Source: a virus
DNA: 34,616 nucleotides
Reading direction: 5' to 3' (one strand)
Virus record (IMG/VR): IMGVR_UViG_3300009182_000185
Location: 1-34,616 of that record
A model generated the notes under the pieces. The model was not told the DNA's origin, did no database searches, and saw nothing but the letters and a program-made list of their open reading frames with translations. Shown here in pieces: positions 18,682 through 28,340 of the stretch (positions are counted from its first letter, which is position 1; every line of letters begins with the position of its first letter). A program made the position numbers and the translations under genes.

Positions 18682-21600
18682 TTAAGTTCCGCTTGTTGTT
18701 ATAATTGATGAAGAAGATTTTAATTTTGATGCAGTGACAGCATCAATAATTTCTATATCGGCAATCTGTGCTCCACTAATAAACAATTCATTTGATAGGC
18801 AAGTAATTTCGTATAAACTTCCAAAACTATTATTAGTAACAGGAACAATAACAAAATTAGTGATATCCGGTGTAAGTAAATTCATTACATATGTAGACAA
18901 TTCACTAAAGTGAAAAGATTGTCCAAACTCCCAATTTTCTAATGCAAAGAACTCGTTAATTGCTGATAGAATACGTGTTTTCAAATCATTATCAGTAGTA
19001 ATTTTGTTAAGATTTTTAACTGCTTTAAATTTTGCTTGCAAATTAATATCAGCTGCTGAACCAAATAATATTTTATAATTTACAGGATGAAAAATTATTT
19101 CATCACTAATTGCTTTGATTGGATTCAATGTTGAAAGATAATTTTGTGATAAACTCTGACTGGTAGGCGCAACAGGCTTACTAGATAGATTGCCTAGTAA
19201 CCAACTTCTGATATCATTGTCATATGCCGTAGTCAGTACATATATATCAATGATATTCGATTTGCTCGGATCAATTCTTCTTTCTTCGCCGCTATTATGT
19301 TCATAATGGAATTTAATATTAGATCTACCAACTCTACCATAATATTGATCGGTATATACTAAAGATGCAGTAGCGTTAGACCAATACTTTACTACATTCA
19401 AAGAAGGGTTATAGAAATAAAATAATTGACCATCTATCTTTTCACTTGCTAAAACATTACTTTCAAATTGATGCGGAATAATATCATCATTAGTTAAACT
19501 ATATCGTGTACTAGAATTTACCTGTTTAAAGTAAACAAATTGTGATTCTGCAACTTCATTAAAAGAGTTAGGATCTAATATTTGGCCGGTATTTGTTTGA
19601 TCATAGAAACTAACTTTTACTTTTTTAGGTTCTATATATCCATCAGATTCAATTACAGGACTATCAATTTGCCAAATGTGATCATATCCTAATCCCGTTG
19701 TGCTAGTGGCAGTTGTAGCATTAATAGATAACACAATAATTTTATCTTTAATTACTGAATTATTTGTAAAATCATAATTTACTGATGAGGGATCATTAAA
19801 GAACGCAGTTTCTTTATCACTTTCAAAAATGTAATTAAGAATTCTATATTTTACTTTATAACCTTTACCCGTCCATACAAATGCAACTAACCAACTGGCA
19901 TCCAATCCTTGGTCCTCTACATTATTTTGATTTGATAAACTATACGGATTAGTTATATCTAAATTAGAGTTAAGAATAATACCCCACTCTCTTGTATATG
20001 CATCAATTGTTAATCCAAAATTTCTATTTGTCATACAAATATTTGCAATTTCAGTTTCAATTGAATAATTTAAAATATTATTATATTTGTAAATAGCCTC
20101 AGAAGGAATACTCCCTTGAGGAACTCTTGTTGAAAATATAATAGGACCAGTTCCGTCAGCTAATGTACCAGATCCATAATTTGAGCCGTCACCTATAACC
20201 TGTTTAACTGTGGCCCAAATATAAGGGCGGCTGTTGTTTGGAATTACACCGTTTATTTTGGTTTTTAATACATTCTTTTGATCAAAATATTTTCCAGTTG
20301 GTGGAAGAAATTTTATAATAGACCCGGGTACTAGATACTGCAATGCACTTTTAGAATAGGTTCCAACTGATGCAGGGCCGTAGGTGTTACTAAAATAGCC
20401 GCGACTTTCTCCCGGAGTTTGAGTTGATTCTGTCCAAATTAATGCCAGCGAATCTAAACTAAATCTATTATAGTGATCTAAATAAAAGGAGCGCATGTCA
20501 TTCGATGCAACTATAGGATTTAATTTATTTTTAATAATTGATAAAACTTGATTTCTACTAGTAAATTCAAATTCAAATTCGTGTGTATTATCTTCTTTGT
20601 ATAAAATACCATCAGTAGCAAATATATTTGTTTTACTATATTTTCCGCTAACATCCGATAAATCAAAATACTTGCTTAATCCGCTAGATACTCTATTAAC
20701 ACTTTTAATTTTAAGAATATCAGCACCAGCTTTCAACGGGGCGATATTATAATCTTCACCCGTGATCATTCTATTTTGTGTATAATATGTTTGCGGTGCT
20801 TTAGTCTGTATACTGGTATTAGATTCTGGTCCAGCACTATTGGTAACGGTATATTGCAAACTTAATGTCATTTGCAATGTATGAGATTGACCAACAGAAT
20901 TTGTATACGGGACTGAAATTACAACTCCGCTCATTTGTTCTGGTTTAATTACATATTTTAATCCGTTACTTTGTCTATAGAATAAGTTAAAATTGCCCTT
21001 AGGTAAATCACCAAACACTCCATCGGCAAAATTTAAATCAATTTGATCTTGATCACGGGTACTGATAGCATATATAGAACGCAGTTTTTTATTAAGACTG
21101 TTATAAATTATATTGTTTCCCAATAAAGAAGGAACTTGAGACCATAGTGTAGAAAATGAACCAGTTTTATCTAATTGCCATAACCATGTATCGGTGTCAT
21201 TGATATCGGGTGTATTGACACCTACAATTTCATTAGGAACAGGATTATCAATGCTAAAACGAGCAACACTTAAACTGCCTTGTTTAAAATGTGAAAAGAA
21301 TCCAGTATTAGCACTAGCACTTCCTTGATTATCATTTTTGTAAACAATGCTAAAAGGATTAGCAGGTGTCGGTGCTTCTTCGTAAATATAAGTATTACCT
21401 GCAAACGTAGCAGGAACTACTTCAAAATTCATAGAAGTGCCGTTGATAGTTTTAGAGAAACTAAAAATAGGAACGTCTACATTAGAGCTGTTAATTCTAT
21501 ATTGTTCAGTTTCAACAGAATCTATAGTAGCCCTATCAGCAGGATTTCCAAAATTACTAGACATTGCAGAATTCATAATATTAATGAATTGCTGATACCA

Positions 21601-22050
21601 ATCCGGATTAGTAGGATCATTCCATCCTATTGTGGTATTTGCTAAATTGGTCCCATTAGAATCAAAAACACTATCAGTTGTAGAAATTGCAGTAACTTTT
21701 AAGAATCCGCTTGCTGGTATGTTTCTAGTAGGATTGTAACTGATTAATTGAGCAAGTCGTAAAATACTATCACGACGTTGAGCAGTTTCTAAAAAGTTTT
21801 CACGTGCGTTTAAATCAATACGAAAACTTAAATTTTGACCTAAGAAAGCAATTACATCAATAAGAGCAATGTATTCGCTGCTATCGATAAAATCGTTAAA
21901 CTCTTCAGGATATTTTTCCTGAAGATACGAAATCATTGTACGACGAAGAGTTTCAAAGTCGTAACTTTTAAAGTCGGCATTGCGGAAAGATTGGTAAACT
22001 TTTTTCCAATCTTCACTGACCAGTAGTTTTGTGTTAGTTGAAGGAATCAT
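18682..22050 (-). CDS. 6: Baseplate wedge protein gp6-like, 1122 aa
   Basis: T4 gp6 is the wedge subunit that links neighbouring wedges into the ring around the baseplate hub and belongs to the J-like baseplate proteins. The N-terminal ~130 residues are typical: 'DFKSYDFETLRRTMISYL', 'YPEEFNDFIDSSEYIALIDV', 'FLGQNLSFRIDLNARENFL', 'AQRRDSILRLAQLISYNPTR'. The remainder is beta-rich. The C-terminal part has 'ISDEIIFHPVNYKILFGSAA' and 'TRILSAINEFFALENWEFG', as expected for the J/gp6 family end. It is clearly longer than T4 gp6 (about 660 aa); the extra length lies in the middle. It is followed after 1 nt by the giant gene and preceded by gp25, as gp25-gp6 neighbours often are. A late-promoter-like AATAAATA lies 14 nt before the ATG. 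No strong Shine-Dalgarno is visible. Confidence 0.92.
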   Translation of the reverse strand: MIPSTNTKLLVSEDWKKVYQSFRNADFKSYDFETLRRTMISYLQEKYPEEFNDFIDSSEYIALIDVIAFLGQNLSFRIDLNARENFLETAQRRDSILRLAQLISYNPTRNIPASGFLKVTAISTTDSVFDSNGTNLANTTIGWNDPTNPDWYQQFINIMNSAMSSNFGNPADRATIDSVETEQYRINSSNVDVPIFSFSKTINGTSMNFEVVPATFAGNTYIYEEAPTPANPFSIVYKNDNQGSASANTGFFSHFKQGSLSVARFSIDNPVPNEIVGVNTPDINDTDTWLWQLDKTGSFSTLWSQVPSLLGNNIIYNSLNKKLRSIYAISTRDQDQIDLNFADGVFGDLPKGNFNLFYRQSNGLKYVIKPEQMSGVVISVPYTNSVGQSHTLQMTLSLQYTVTNSAGPESNTSIQTKAPQTYYTQNRMITGEDYNIAPLKAGADILKIKSVNRVSSGLSKYFDLSDVSGKYSKTNIFATDGILYKEDNTHEFEFEFTSRNQVLSIIKNKLNPIVASNDMRSFYLDHYNRFSLDSLALIWTESTQTPGESRGYFSNTYGPASVGTYSKSALQYLVPGSIIKFLPPTGKYFDQKNVLKTKINGVIPNNSRPYIWATVKQVIGDGSNYGSGTLADGTGPIIFSTRVPQGSIPSEAIYKYNNILNYSIETEIANICMTNRNFGLTIDAYTREWGIILNSNLDITNPYSLSNQNNVEDQGLDASWLVAFVWTGKGYKVKYRILNYIFESDKETAFFNDPSSVNYDFTNNSVIKDKIIVLSINATTATSTTGLGYDHIWQIDSPVIESDGYIEPKKVKVSFYDQTNTGQILDPNSFNEVAESQFVYFKQVNSSTRYSLTNDDIIPHQFESNVLASEKIDGQLFYFYNPSLNVVKYWSNATASLVYTDQYYGRVGRSNIKFHYEHNSGEERRIDPSKSNIIDIYVLTTAYDNDIRSWLLGNLSSKPVAPTSQSLSQNYLSTLNPIKAISDEIIFHPVNYKILFGSAADINLQAKFKAVKNLNKITTDNDLKTRILSAINEFFALENWEFGQSFHFSELSTYVMNLLTPDITNFVIVPVTNNSFGSLYEITCLSNELFISGAQIADIEIIDAVTASKLKSSSSIITTSGT

Positions 22051-22064
22051 AATGTTCTATAACG

Positions 22065-22072
22065 TATTTATT
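22065..22072 (-). promoter_or_regulatory. T4-late-promoter-like octamer AATAAATA before gp6
   Basis: In the 42-nt gap between gp25 and gp6 the minus strand reads AATAAATA, one mismatch from TATAAATA. T4 spacing would start the transcript near 22059, about 9 nt before the gp6 ATG. This is one of the longer gene-free gaps in the leftward block. Confidence 0.4.
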
Positions 22073-22092
22073 GTAGAAATTAAGTGGGTATA

Positions 22093-22530
22093 TTATTGTA
22101 CCCTTAGGCCAATCTTTTGATCAAACGCTAATTTTAATATCGAAGTTTCATTTGTATTTTTCATTGCTAGAGTAATTTCAATAAGATATCCTTGCGGATA
22201 TTCGTTGATTACAATTTCTAATGGATATGTTCTAGGATCAGAATTACAAATATTATTAATGTCTTGAGTAAGTAGTTCTTTAATTTTTGGAGTCAATGGC
22301 TCCATTAAAATATCCCAAATTATGGTTCCAAACGTAGGATTCATTACACGCTGCCCCTTGCGTGTATTAAACTGATTTAACAAATCTTGTTTAATTAAAT
22401 CAAAATCGTACATCTGCGATCCTCGGTTAGTAGGATTGACTGTGCTAAAACCTTTGTAGAATTGGCTTAGTTTATCAGTGTGTTGATTACTATAATTGGT
22501 AGTATTAATTTCAAGATTCTTGTAGGGCAT
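22093..22530 (-). CDS. 25: Baseplate wedge protein gp25-like, 145 aa
   Basis: gp25 is a small wedge protein of the lysozyme-like fold that is conserved across contractile injection systems and forms the core bundle with gp6 and gp53. The signature is clear: 'YDFDLIKQDLLNQFNTRKGQ' then 'VMNPTFGTIIWDILMEPLT', corresponding to the 'TRKGSRPFDPEFG' region of T4 gp25, and a C-terminal beta portion 'YPQGYLIEITLAMK'. Length is close to T4 gp25 (132 aa), with about 13 extra N-terminal residues. The ATG at 22530 is the only usable start, since the next Met is inside the conserved core, yet no Shine-Dalgarno precedes it. A perfect late-promoter octamer ends only 4 nt upstream, and the preceding gene stops 17 nt upstream. 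Translation may depend on coupling to the spike gene. Confidence 0.92.
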   Translation of the reverse strand: MPYKNLEINTTNYSNQHTDKLSQFYKGFSTVNPTNRGSQMYDFDLIKQDLLNQFNTRKGQRVMNPTFGTIIWDILMEPLTPKIKELLTQDINNICNSDPRTYPLEIVINEYPQGYLIEITLAMKNTNETSILKLAFDQKIGLRVQ

Positions 22531-22534
22531 ATTA

Positions 22535-22542
22535 TATTTATA
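22535..22542 (-). promoter_or_regulatory. Exact T4 late promoter octamer TATAAATA before gp25
   Basis: The minus strand reads TATAAATA, a perfect match to the T4 late -10 element recognised by gp55-programmed polymerase; a gp55-like gene is present in this window. It directly follows a 7-bp stem-loop and ends 4 nt before the gp25 ATG, so T4 geometry would yield a leaderless gp25 message. It could therefore serve mainly the genes downstream of gp25, or be fortuitous. Confidence 0.45.
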
Positions 22543-22559
22543 ACCGGTTAAGAACCGGT
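22543..22559 (-). other. Stem-loop spanning the stop codon of the gp5-like gene
   Basis: The minus strand forms ACCGGTT-CTT-AACCGGT: a perfect 7-bp stem with a 3-nt loop, with the TAA stop of the spike gene running from the loop into the 3' arm. It is not followed by a T-run, so it does not look like a classic intrinsic terminator. It may act as an mRNA-end or processing hairpin between the spike and gp25 genes. Confidence 0.5.
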
Positions 22560-24827
22560 CTTAATTGGGTTACCACTACTATCAGTAACAATTCCATTAT
22601 TACCAGAACTTAGCATAGAACCCTGTAATTGCCCCAAGAAACATTCATAGTATCCCTTCTTGCGAGTATGAATATCAGGTGTATTAAATCCAATTGCTTT
22701 GCAAGCTGCTTCAAAATATCCAGGATCAGATTGTGATACCTTACATCTATCGAGCATATACTTAACAGCAACTTCTGCGGCGATTGCGGGACTATTCAAC
22801 AATGCGGGATTAGCAATCAAATCTTGACCAATCATATTGCCGTATCTTGCATAATTACTTCTGCCTGTCAATTGAATATAACCTCTTCCAATAAATTTAC
22901 CACCATCACCCGGTTGAGTATTACCCAATCCTTTGCCCTTGGCAGTGGTGCTACCATACAAGAATTCAGGCAATGAGTTATTAGGATTGCCTGCATATTG
23001 TTGAGCAAGGGCTTTATCACCTTTGAATACACTAGGAAATACTTGCAATAATCTATCTGCAGAATATTTAAATCCTTCTTCAACAAGTTTCCATCTACAT
23101 TCGCCGCCAGCAATACCAAGCAATGATGCAATTGCAATGGGGGTAGTAATACCGTACTTGGCACAAGCTGCTTTAATAGCACTGATGCCCTCTTGTGATG
23201 AACTGGCATTAATATCTTTAGAATATTCTGGCGTGCAAGTTCCTGGAGTTACATCAGGTGGGTTAGCAGGCTCCTGTACTCCCATTGCAGGATTAGGAGG
23301 TATACCAGATGCTGTTCTATCTGCTAATGTAACATCAGTTGCCGGAGGGGCAAACTGCACAGGTTTAATATTTTCATGTTGCGGCCATGGTTCGTGGGTA
23401 GGGACACGCTGCATAATAGATTTAATAGTTCCAGTATTATAGAATACACTATTTGCCCATCCTGCACTGACTTGCTTGTTAGGCAGGCTAAACAATGGCA
23501 AGTCCGGCGGTACTTCTGCAGGGTCTGCCTGAGCAGGTGGGCCTGCACTTGGTCCATTCCAGTGAATATCGGCGCCAGAACCTATAATATTTCCATTGGC
23601 CCCTAAGTTAAGTTGAGCAGCAGTACCGATATTAATATTACCGTCTGCTGCTAAACTAATTGCCCCCACCGCAGATTGTTTAATATCTTTAGAAGAGCTT
23701 AAATTATAACTGTTACCTACTGTAATTTTAACAGTATCGCCGATAGTTTCGTCGTGTGTTCCTCGCACTGCAATTTTCTGTTCTTTATCCACTGTTAGAT
23801 AATTGTAACCGGTAATATTAGTTTCCATATTTTTACCTGCTTTGACATGAATATTACGACCAGCTTCTAAATTAATGTCTCTATCGGCTCGAAAATTAAA
23901 ATCGTGTTCGCTATGTATACTAACGCTATCGTGTGCATAGATGTCAATTTTGCCATTGCTGGTCATTTCAATCCATGATGTGCCTGCACTATTGGCAATA
24001 TATATCAAGTCTTGACTGTTATGCATTAAAATTTGATGACCTGTCCTAGTGCGTAATCTTACTAGTTCGTTCTGACCATTAACATCGCCGTCATCCATAA
24101 CAAAAGTAGTTCCACCTAATCTACTTACGGGTGCTTTAACACCTGTTTCATATCCTATGATACCACGCTTTGCACCAGAACTGGTATCCAATGGACCAGG
24201 AGTTGAAATACCAAATACACCACTAGGTACTTCTCTACGAGCACTACTGGAAGTAACACCCCTAACAGTATCAAGCAATAGGCCTTGCTGTAACAGTCTA
24301 TCTGCAAATGGGTGAATTGGTTTAGCAAATCTTTCTGGGTTGGGATTTTCTAATCCTTTTGATTTTTTATGAAATTCTGCAACTGGAAGATAATCTGTCC
24401 CGTATTTTCTTCGTTGCTCATCAGTCATTTCTACTTGTTTGCTTGCAGCGATTCCCGGTATCATATGATTTTGAAATGTGTCAGAGACGCATCCCATCCA
24501 GTATCCTTGATTAGGATCCCCATCAATAAAAATTACCATGACAGTGGTGCCAATATCGGGCGGCACCATCCACATACCGTAACTCTTTTGGACATCATTA
24601 AAGTCGCTACTATTAGTGCCTTCGTATCTAATAGATGTTACACCTGAGAATGGACTTAGGTATCGTACAATATAAGTTTCTCCCTGAGCTTTAACAACGC
24701 TAGGCATTCCTTTAATTAACGCAACTTCTAAACTACCCATATAGGTAGAATCAAGATGATTAGTTACTTCAGCTAAGAATGGTCCAGGAGTAGATAATGG
24801 AGGCCGTGTTCTTGTTTCAATTGCCAT
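22548..24827 (-). CDS. 5: Baseplate central spike/hub gp5-like with C-terminal GH19-type lysozyme domain, 759 aa
   Basis: This protein likely forms the membrane-piercing spike and digests peptidoglycan during tail contraction. Residues about 25-125 form an OB-fold module (YMGSLEVALIKG, VRYLSPFSGVTSIRYEG, PPDIGTTVMVIFIDGDPNQG), as in gp5/VgrG/gpV. Residues about 255-430 form a VgrG-like beta-helix with short repeats (GKIDIYAHDSVSIHSEHDF, NINLEAGRNIHVKAG-type). A Pro-rich linker follows. Residues about 530-745 form a GH19 chitinase-class lysozyme: 'LLGIAGGECRW' with probable catalytic Glu576, a second acidic pair 'VEEGFKYSADRL', and 'GRGYIQLTGRSNYARYG'. In T4 gp5 the lysozyme is a GH24-type domain placed between OB fold and helix; here the enzyme is of another family and sits at the C-terminus. 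The gene begins 9 nt after the hub gene and has no strong Shine-Dalgarno. Confidence 0.9.
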   Translation of the reverse strand: MAIETRTRPPLSTPGPFLAEVTNHLDSTYMGSLEVALIKGMPSVVKAQGETYIVRYLSPFSGVTSIRYEGTNSSDFNDVQKSYGMWMVPPDIGTTVMVIFIDGDPNQGYWMGCVSDTFQNHMIPGIAASKQVEMTDEQRRKYGTDYLPVAEFHKKSKGLENPNPERFAKPIHPFADRLLQQGLLLDTVRGVTSSSARREVPSGVFGISTPGPLDTSSGAKRGIIGYETGVKAPVSRLGGTTFVMDDGDVNGQNELVRLRTRTGHQILMHNSQDLIYIANSAGTSWIEMTSNGKIDIYAHDSVSIHSEHDFNFRADRDINLEAGRNIHVKAGKNMETNITGYNYLTVDKEQKIAVRGTHDETIGDTVKITVGNSYNLSSSKDIKQSAVGAISLAADGNINIGTAAQLNLGANGNIIGSGADIHWNGPSAGPPAQADPAEVPPDLPLFSLPNKQVSAGWANSVFYNTGTIKSIMQRVPTHEPWPQHENIKPVQFAPPATDVTLADRTASGIPPNPAMGVQEPANPPDVTPGTCTPEYSKDINASSSQEGISAIKAACAKYGITTPIAIASLLGIAGGECRWKLVEEGFKYSADRLLQVFPSVFKGDKALAQQYAGNPNNSLPEFLYGSTTAKGKGLGNTQPGDGGKFIGRGYIQLTGRSNYARYGNMIGQDLIANPALLNSPAIAAEVAVKYMLDRCKVSQSDPGYFEAACKAIGFNTPDIHTRKKGYYECFLGQLQGSMLSSGNNGIVTDSSGNPIKTGS

Positions 24828-24836
24828 AATTTACTT

Positions 24837-27800
24837 TCATGATATTGGATTTATTTTATTAACTAATTTACTCAAGGGACTTTGTCCTAATGATCCCACA
24901 TTGGAGATGTTAGGTATATTTGGTAATCCCGCTAATTGTGTTTTAGCACTTGATAATTTATCCAATGCCGAAGTGCTATCAACTAAATTATTGACCGATA
25001 TATTTGAATAAGGATTAGTACGAATAGTTGATGCTTGGCTGGCTTCAGATATTAATTCAGCAGGAACTAAGTTGGTAGATAATTTACTAGGACTATTAAC
25101 ACCATATAAATTTTCAAGTGCAGTAATACCCCCACGTTGTACTACTTCTTTAGCATATGCAGGATCTGCTTGAGGAGCAGGTGCAGAAGCATACGGGGGA
25201 GTTGCAGGTATATTAGCCATTTTACTAGCAGGGATATAGTCTAATACAAGACCAGCACTAGCAGCCTGAGTTAAATTAACATTTTCAGGAGTGCTATTAA
25301 CAATATTTGAAATTTGACCAGGCAATTTACTTTGCAATCCGCCCGAAAGACCAGATAATCTACTTGGATCTAATCCCACCGTGGCAGCAATGCCTTGAGG
25401 ATCTGACGGTGATGAAGTCAATCCAGTTATTTTATCACCTATTCCTCCTACAAGATTTCCTATCCCTTTGCCTAATCCTGATACCGCACTAATAGCATTA
25501 CTGCCAATTGACTTAGCAGTACCTGCAATATTACTCAGACTGCCAATCTCTAACGAGCTAGAATCAATATTTGCACCTTGTCTAATTTCATTCATTGTAG
25601 GACTAGTTGGTATAGATGATGTAGGGCTGATCGATACCGTTGCTCCTTTACCTATTCCAGATCCTATATTAGATTTACTCAACGCAGATCCTAATAATCC
25701 CCCTACTAGGCCGCTTACAATTGCTCCAGATGCTTGCTTTGAAGAAAGGCTGCCACTTAATACACTTGCTGCACTTAAAACTAGTGCTGCGGGCGCTAGA
25801 GTTCCCTGACTTAATTTACTAAGACCGGACGAACCTAACCGTATGTTAGACGATATATCAGATGGTAAAGATTGTCCTACAATAGAAGTAGGTAAAGAAG
25901 CGCCAGTTTTTGAAATAGCGCCATATGTTTGATTTAACAATGTAGGAGTTTCTCCTCCTAATCCTCCAGTTGCTGCTGTAAAATTACTAAGTTCCCCAGG
26001 CAATCCAGGACTAGGAATTCCCCTATTAAGTTGTCCTAGTACCGTTGATGAATCCATTCTCTGCGATGGACTTTGGGCATTAGTTTGATCTTGTGTTACT
26101 TCAGCATCAGGATTTGGATCAGTTTTCATCCTATCAGCAGGATCACTAGCACGAAGATTAGAATCTAATATTTGGCCTGGTATTCGAAGAACTTCCAATC
26201 GTTGTTTAAATGCTCCTTCTTTAAAAGTGTGGGTAACTTTTGTAACTCGATAAACTCCACTAAATGGAACACGATTAGCATCAAATTGCATCATGCCTCC
26301 GTCTTCAAAACTATTAATATCAATAGGGTTTCTAAAGTTGATAGTTATTAACACTTCACCATAATTGTGATCAACTTCACCTTGATCAGTTTTTGCTCTA
26401 CTATTAGGCTTAGGTTTAGGCTTATAGTTACCTGCACCGCCGGTAACTAAAAACACAGGATCTCCCAATATTTCAAGCTCGCCGGTTAACATGCTTGCTT
26501 TAGAATTGATTACAGAATCATGCATATTTCTTGCCAACACACTATACGGATCATCTAATGGTTGACTAGCATTGCCTCCCGAATACGATTGCAATGGAGT
26601 TGTAACTGTTTTTACCGGAGAAAGAGGTATTTGGTTATGTAATCTTAAATCTTTAGCATCGGCATTAGAATCAACAATTTTAACATCTACACCATTATTA
26701 GGGGCCGCAGCATTCTTTGATCCCATTATATCTTTATTACCCATAGCGGCAGGCACTGCTTCGAAGAATAGCGTATTAAAATTAAGTTTAAAAGCCAATA
26801 CGTCTATATTTTGTCCTGTATAGATATAATTGTACTCTCTCAAACTTATTTTTTTTAATGTTTCTTCTTTTATTAGATCATGCCCGTAATTGGGAATACG
26901 ACTAATATGTATCTTATACGGAGTTACTACATAATTATAATTTTGAAAAGGTTTCTTAGAAATGTCGTCAACTACATCTAAATTTGTTACTTCTATTTTT
27001 ATTAAAAAATATTCTAACATTCCGTATTGGTCAGGAACACCGGGAACTTTTCCTATATTCTTTAAAATTTCTCTTACATATTCACTATCTCTGATCACAG
27101 CAGTAATAGCATCACTAATTGCCATTCCTTCTCCAAACTGAATTACATTATCTTTAGGATTGTATTTTATACTTTCTGGCTGTTTAGCCTGTTGCTCAGG
27201 AGTAGGTTGCTTACTCCCGTCCTTTTGATAAGCGTTTGGCGATCCTGGAGCACCGGGATCGATCATTTTATATAACGCATTATCTTTTAATATTTCTGTT
27301 AACTTTGCATTGGCAATTTTAGAAGCAGATCCTTTCTTAAATCCATCAGCATCATCCCAAACTGGAAATGTAATTTCATAGGTATCATGTTTGTTTGATG
27401 TAATACCTGCTTTACTATTTTCGTCAGAGTTTGCAACTTGTTTATTAATATTTTTAAAAAAATCTTCAAGTATTTGACCAACGGTTTCACCTGCCATTTT
27501 AATAGGTTTCTTAACAACATTAGGTTGCCCGAATGCTCGTTCATTATAGGGGACTGCCGAACAACGATATCTAGTACCTTTTTCGGTTATATCAACTTCA
27601 ATGCCAGTGAGGCCGATTGGAAAATATCTAGTGGTATTTGGTACTATTTCAGGATCTGAAAAATCACTAGAATCAGGATAACCCCAAAATTCCATTTTGA
27701 GAAGGAAACTAGCTTGAAGGTAACTAGGATATCCCGCGGCTACAGCAGCTACATGCAATGCTTCAATAAAACCGTTAATACTATACGGTTCAATGACTTC

Positions 27801-28340
27801 AAATTTGATCTGTGTAGCAAGACTGGTATTAGTTTGTTCACTAGGTGCCATCAGTGTGTCAATACTGATGTCCTCAATGAACATGTCAAATTTTCCAGGA
27901 CTATTTTTATTAAACCCCTCAACTAGATCTGCATTATAATTTATAGTTGTTTGCACAGCACGCTGAACTACGCGGTCTCGAGGATCAGAATTTTCTGATC
28001 CTGCGGCTAATCGAAATGATTGTTCATTTGGAGATGCTGATAAACCAGTAGTGCCTTTGCCACCGGATTTTAAAATAACTAATTTTAATTCACTATTTCT
28101 ATAAGAAGTAGGATCTTTAAGATTTGAGTTATCAAGCGCAGCTAGTGTAAAACTATAAGTTATTGATCTATATCCGTTGAGTACATTGCCTTCGCCCGAC
28201 TGGTCTACTACTTGCTTTGACTCGGCTGCAAATTGTTGCTCAGGAGTTATACTGGGTTTTTCAGTCTTATGAGAAGTATCGTCTGAAAACCACGATCCAT
28301 CTTCATATCCACCTTGATCTCCCATTGCTGTCACAGCCAT
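24837..28340 (-). CDS. Probable baseplate hub protein (gp27-like), 1167 aa, with long Gly/Ser/Ala-rich tail
   Basis: Placed between gp53 and the gp5-like spike, where a hub partner of gp5 is expected. Residues about 55-330 look like a hub module: 'YRSITYSFTLAALDNSNL', 'FDMFIEDISIDTLMAPSE', 'SFLLKMEFWGYPDSSDF', 'ARYFPIGLTGIEVDI'-like strands and 'TRYRCSAVPYNERAFGQPN'. Residues about 650-720 contain 'EVLITINFRNPIDI' and 'FSGVYRVTKVTHTFKEGAFK' followed by 'QRLEVLRIPGQ', a pattern I associate with hub/gp27-type domains of environmental T4-like phages. From about residue 780 the protein becomes low-complexity and rich in Gly, Ser, Ala and Leu, including a glycine-zipper-like hydrophobic stretch 'GAIVSGLVGGLLGSALSK' near 880-900. 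T4 gp27 is about 390 aa, so most of the length is extra. Start ATG 28340 has GGAA upstream, 1 nt after gp53. The gp27 label is inference. Confidence 0.75.
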   Translation of the reverse strand: MAVTAMGDQGGYEDGSWFSDDTSHKTEKPSITPEQQFAAESKQVVDQSGEGNVLNGYRSITYSFTLAALDNSNLKDPTSYRNSELKLVILKSGGKGTTGLSASPNEQSFRLAAGSENSDPRDRVVQRAVQTTINYNADLVEGFNKNSPGKFDMFIEDISIDTLMAPSEQTNTSLATQIKFEVIEPYSINGFIEALHVAAVAAGYPSYLQASFLLKMEFWGYPDSSDFSDPEIVPNTTRYFPIGLTGIEVDITEKGTRYRCSAVPYNERAFGQPNVVKKPIKMAGETVGQILEDFFKNINKQVANSDENSKAGITSNKHDTYEITFPVWDDADGFKKGSASKIANAKLTEILKDNALYKMIDPGAPGSPNAYQKDGSKQPTPEQQAKQPESIKYNPKDNVIQFGEGMAISDAITAVIRDSEYVREILKNIGKVPGVPDQYGMLEYFLIKIEVTNLDVVDDISKKPFQNYNYVVTPYKIHISRIPNYGHDLIKEETLKKISLREYNYIYTGQNIDVLAFKLNFNTLFFEAVPAAMGNKDIMGSKNAAAPNNGVDVKIVDSNADAKDLRLHNQIPLSPVKTVTTPLQSYSGGNASQPLDDPYSVLARNMHDSVINSKASMLTGELEILGDPVFLVTGGAGNYKPKPKPNSRAKTDQGEVDHNYGEVLITINFRNPIDINSFEDGGMMQFDANRVPFSGVYRVTKVTHTFKEGAFKQRLEVLRIPGQILDSNLRASDPADRMKTDPNPDAEVTQDQTNAQSPSQRMDSSTVLGQLNRGIPSPGLPGELSNFTAATGGLGGETPTLLNQTYGAISKTGASLPTSIVGQSLPSDISSNIRLGSSGLSKLSQGTLAPAALVLSAASVLSGSLSSKQASGAIVSGLVGGLLGSALSKSNIGSGIGKGATVSISPTSSIPTSPTMNEIRQGANIDSSSLEIGSLSNIAGTAKSIGSNAISAVSGLGKGIGNLVGGIGDKITGLTSSPSDPQGIAATVGLDPSRLSGLSGGLQSKLPGQISNIVNSTPENVNLTQAASAGLVLDYIPASKMANIPATPPYASAPAPQADPAYAKEVVQRGGITALENLYGVNSPSKLSTNLVPAELISEASQASTIRTNPYSNISVNNLVDSTSALDKLSSAKTQLAGLPNIPNISNVGSLGQSPLSKLVNKINPIS

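Noticed and set aside
22868-23606. Overlapping ORFs on both strands inside the spike gene
   Set aside because: They lie over the linker and the lysozyme domain, share no conserved motif and lack start signals; shadows of the real frame.
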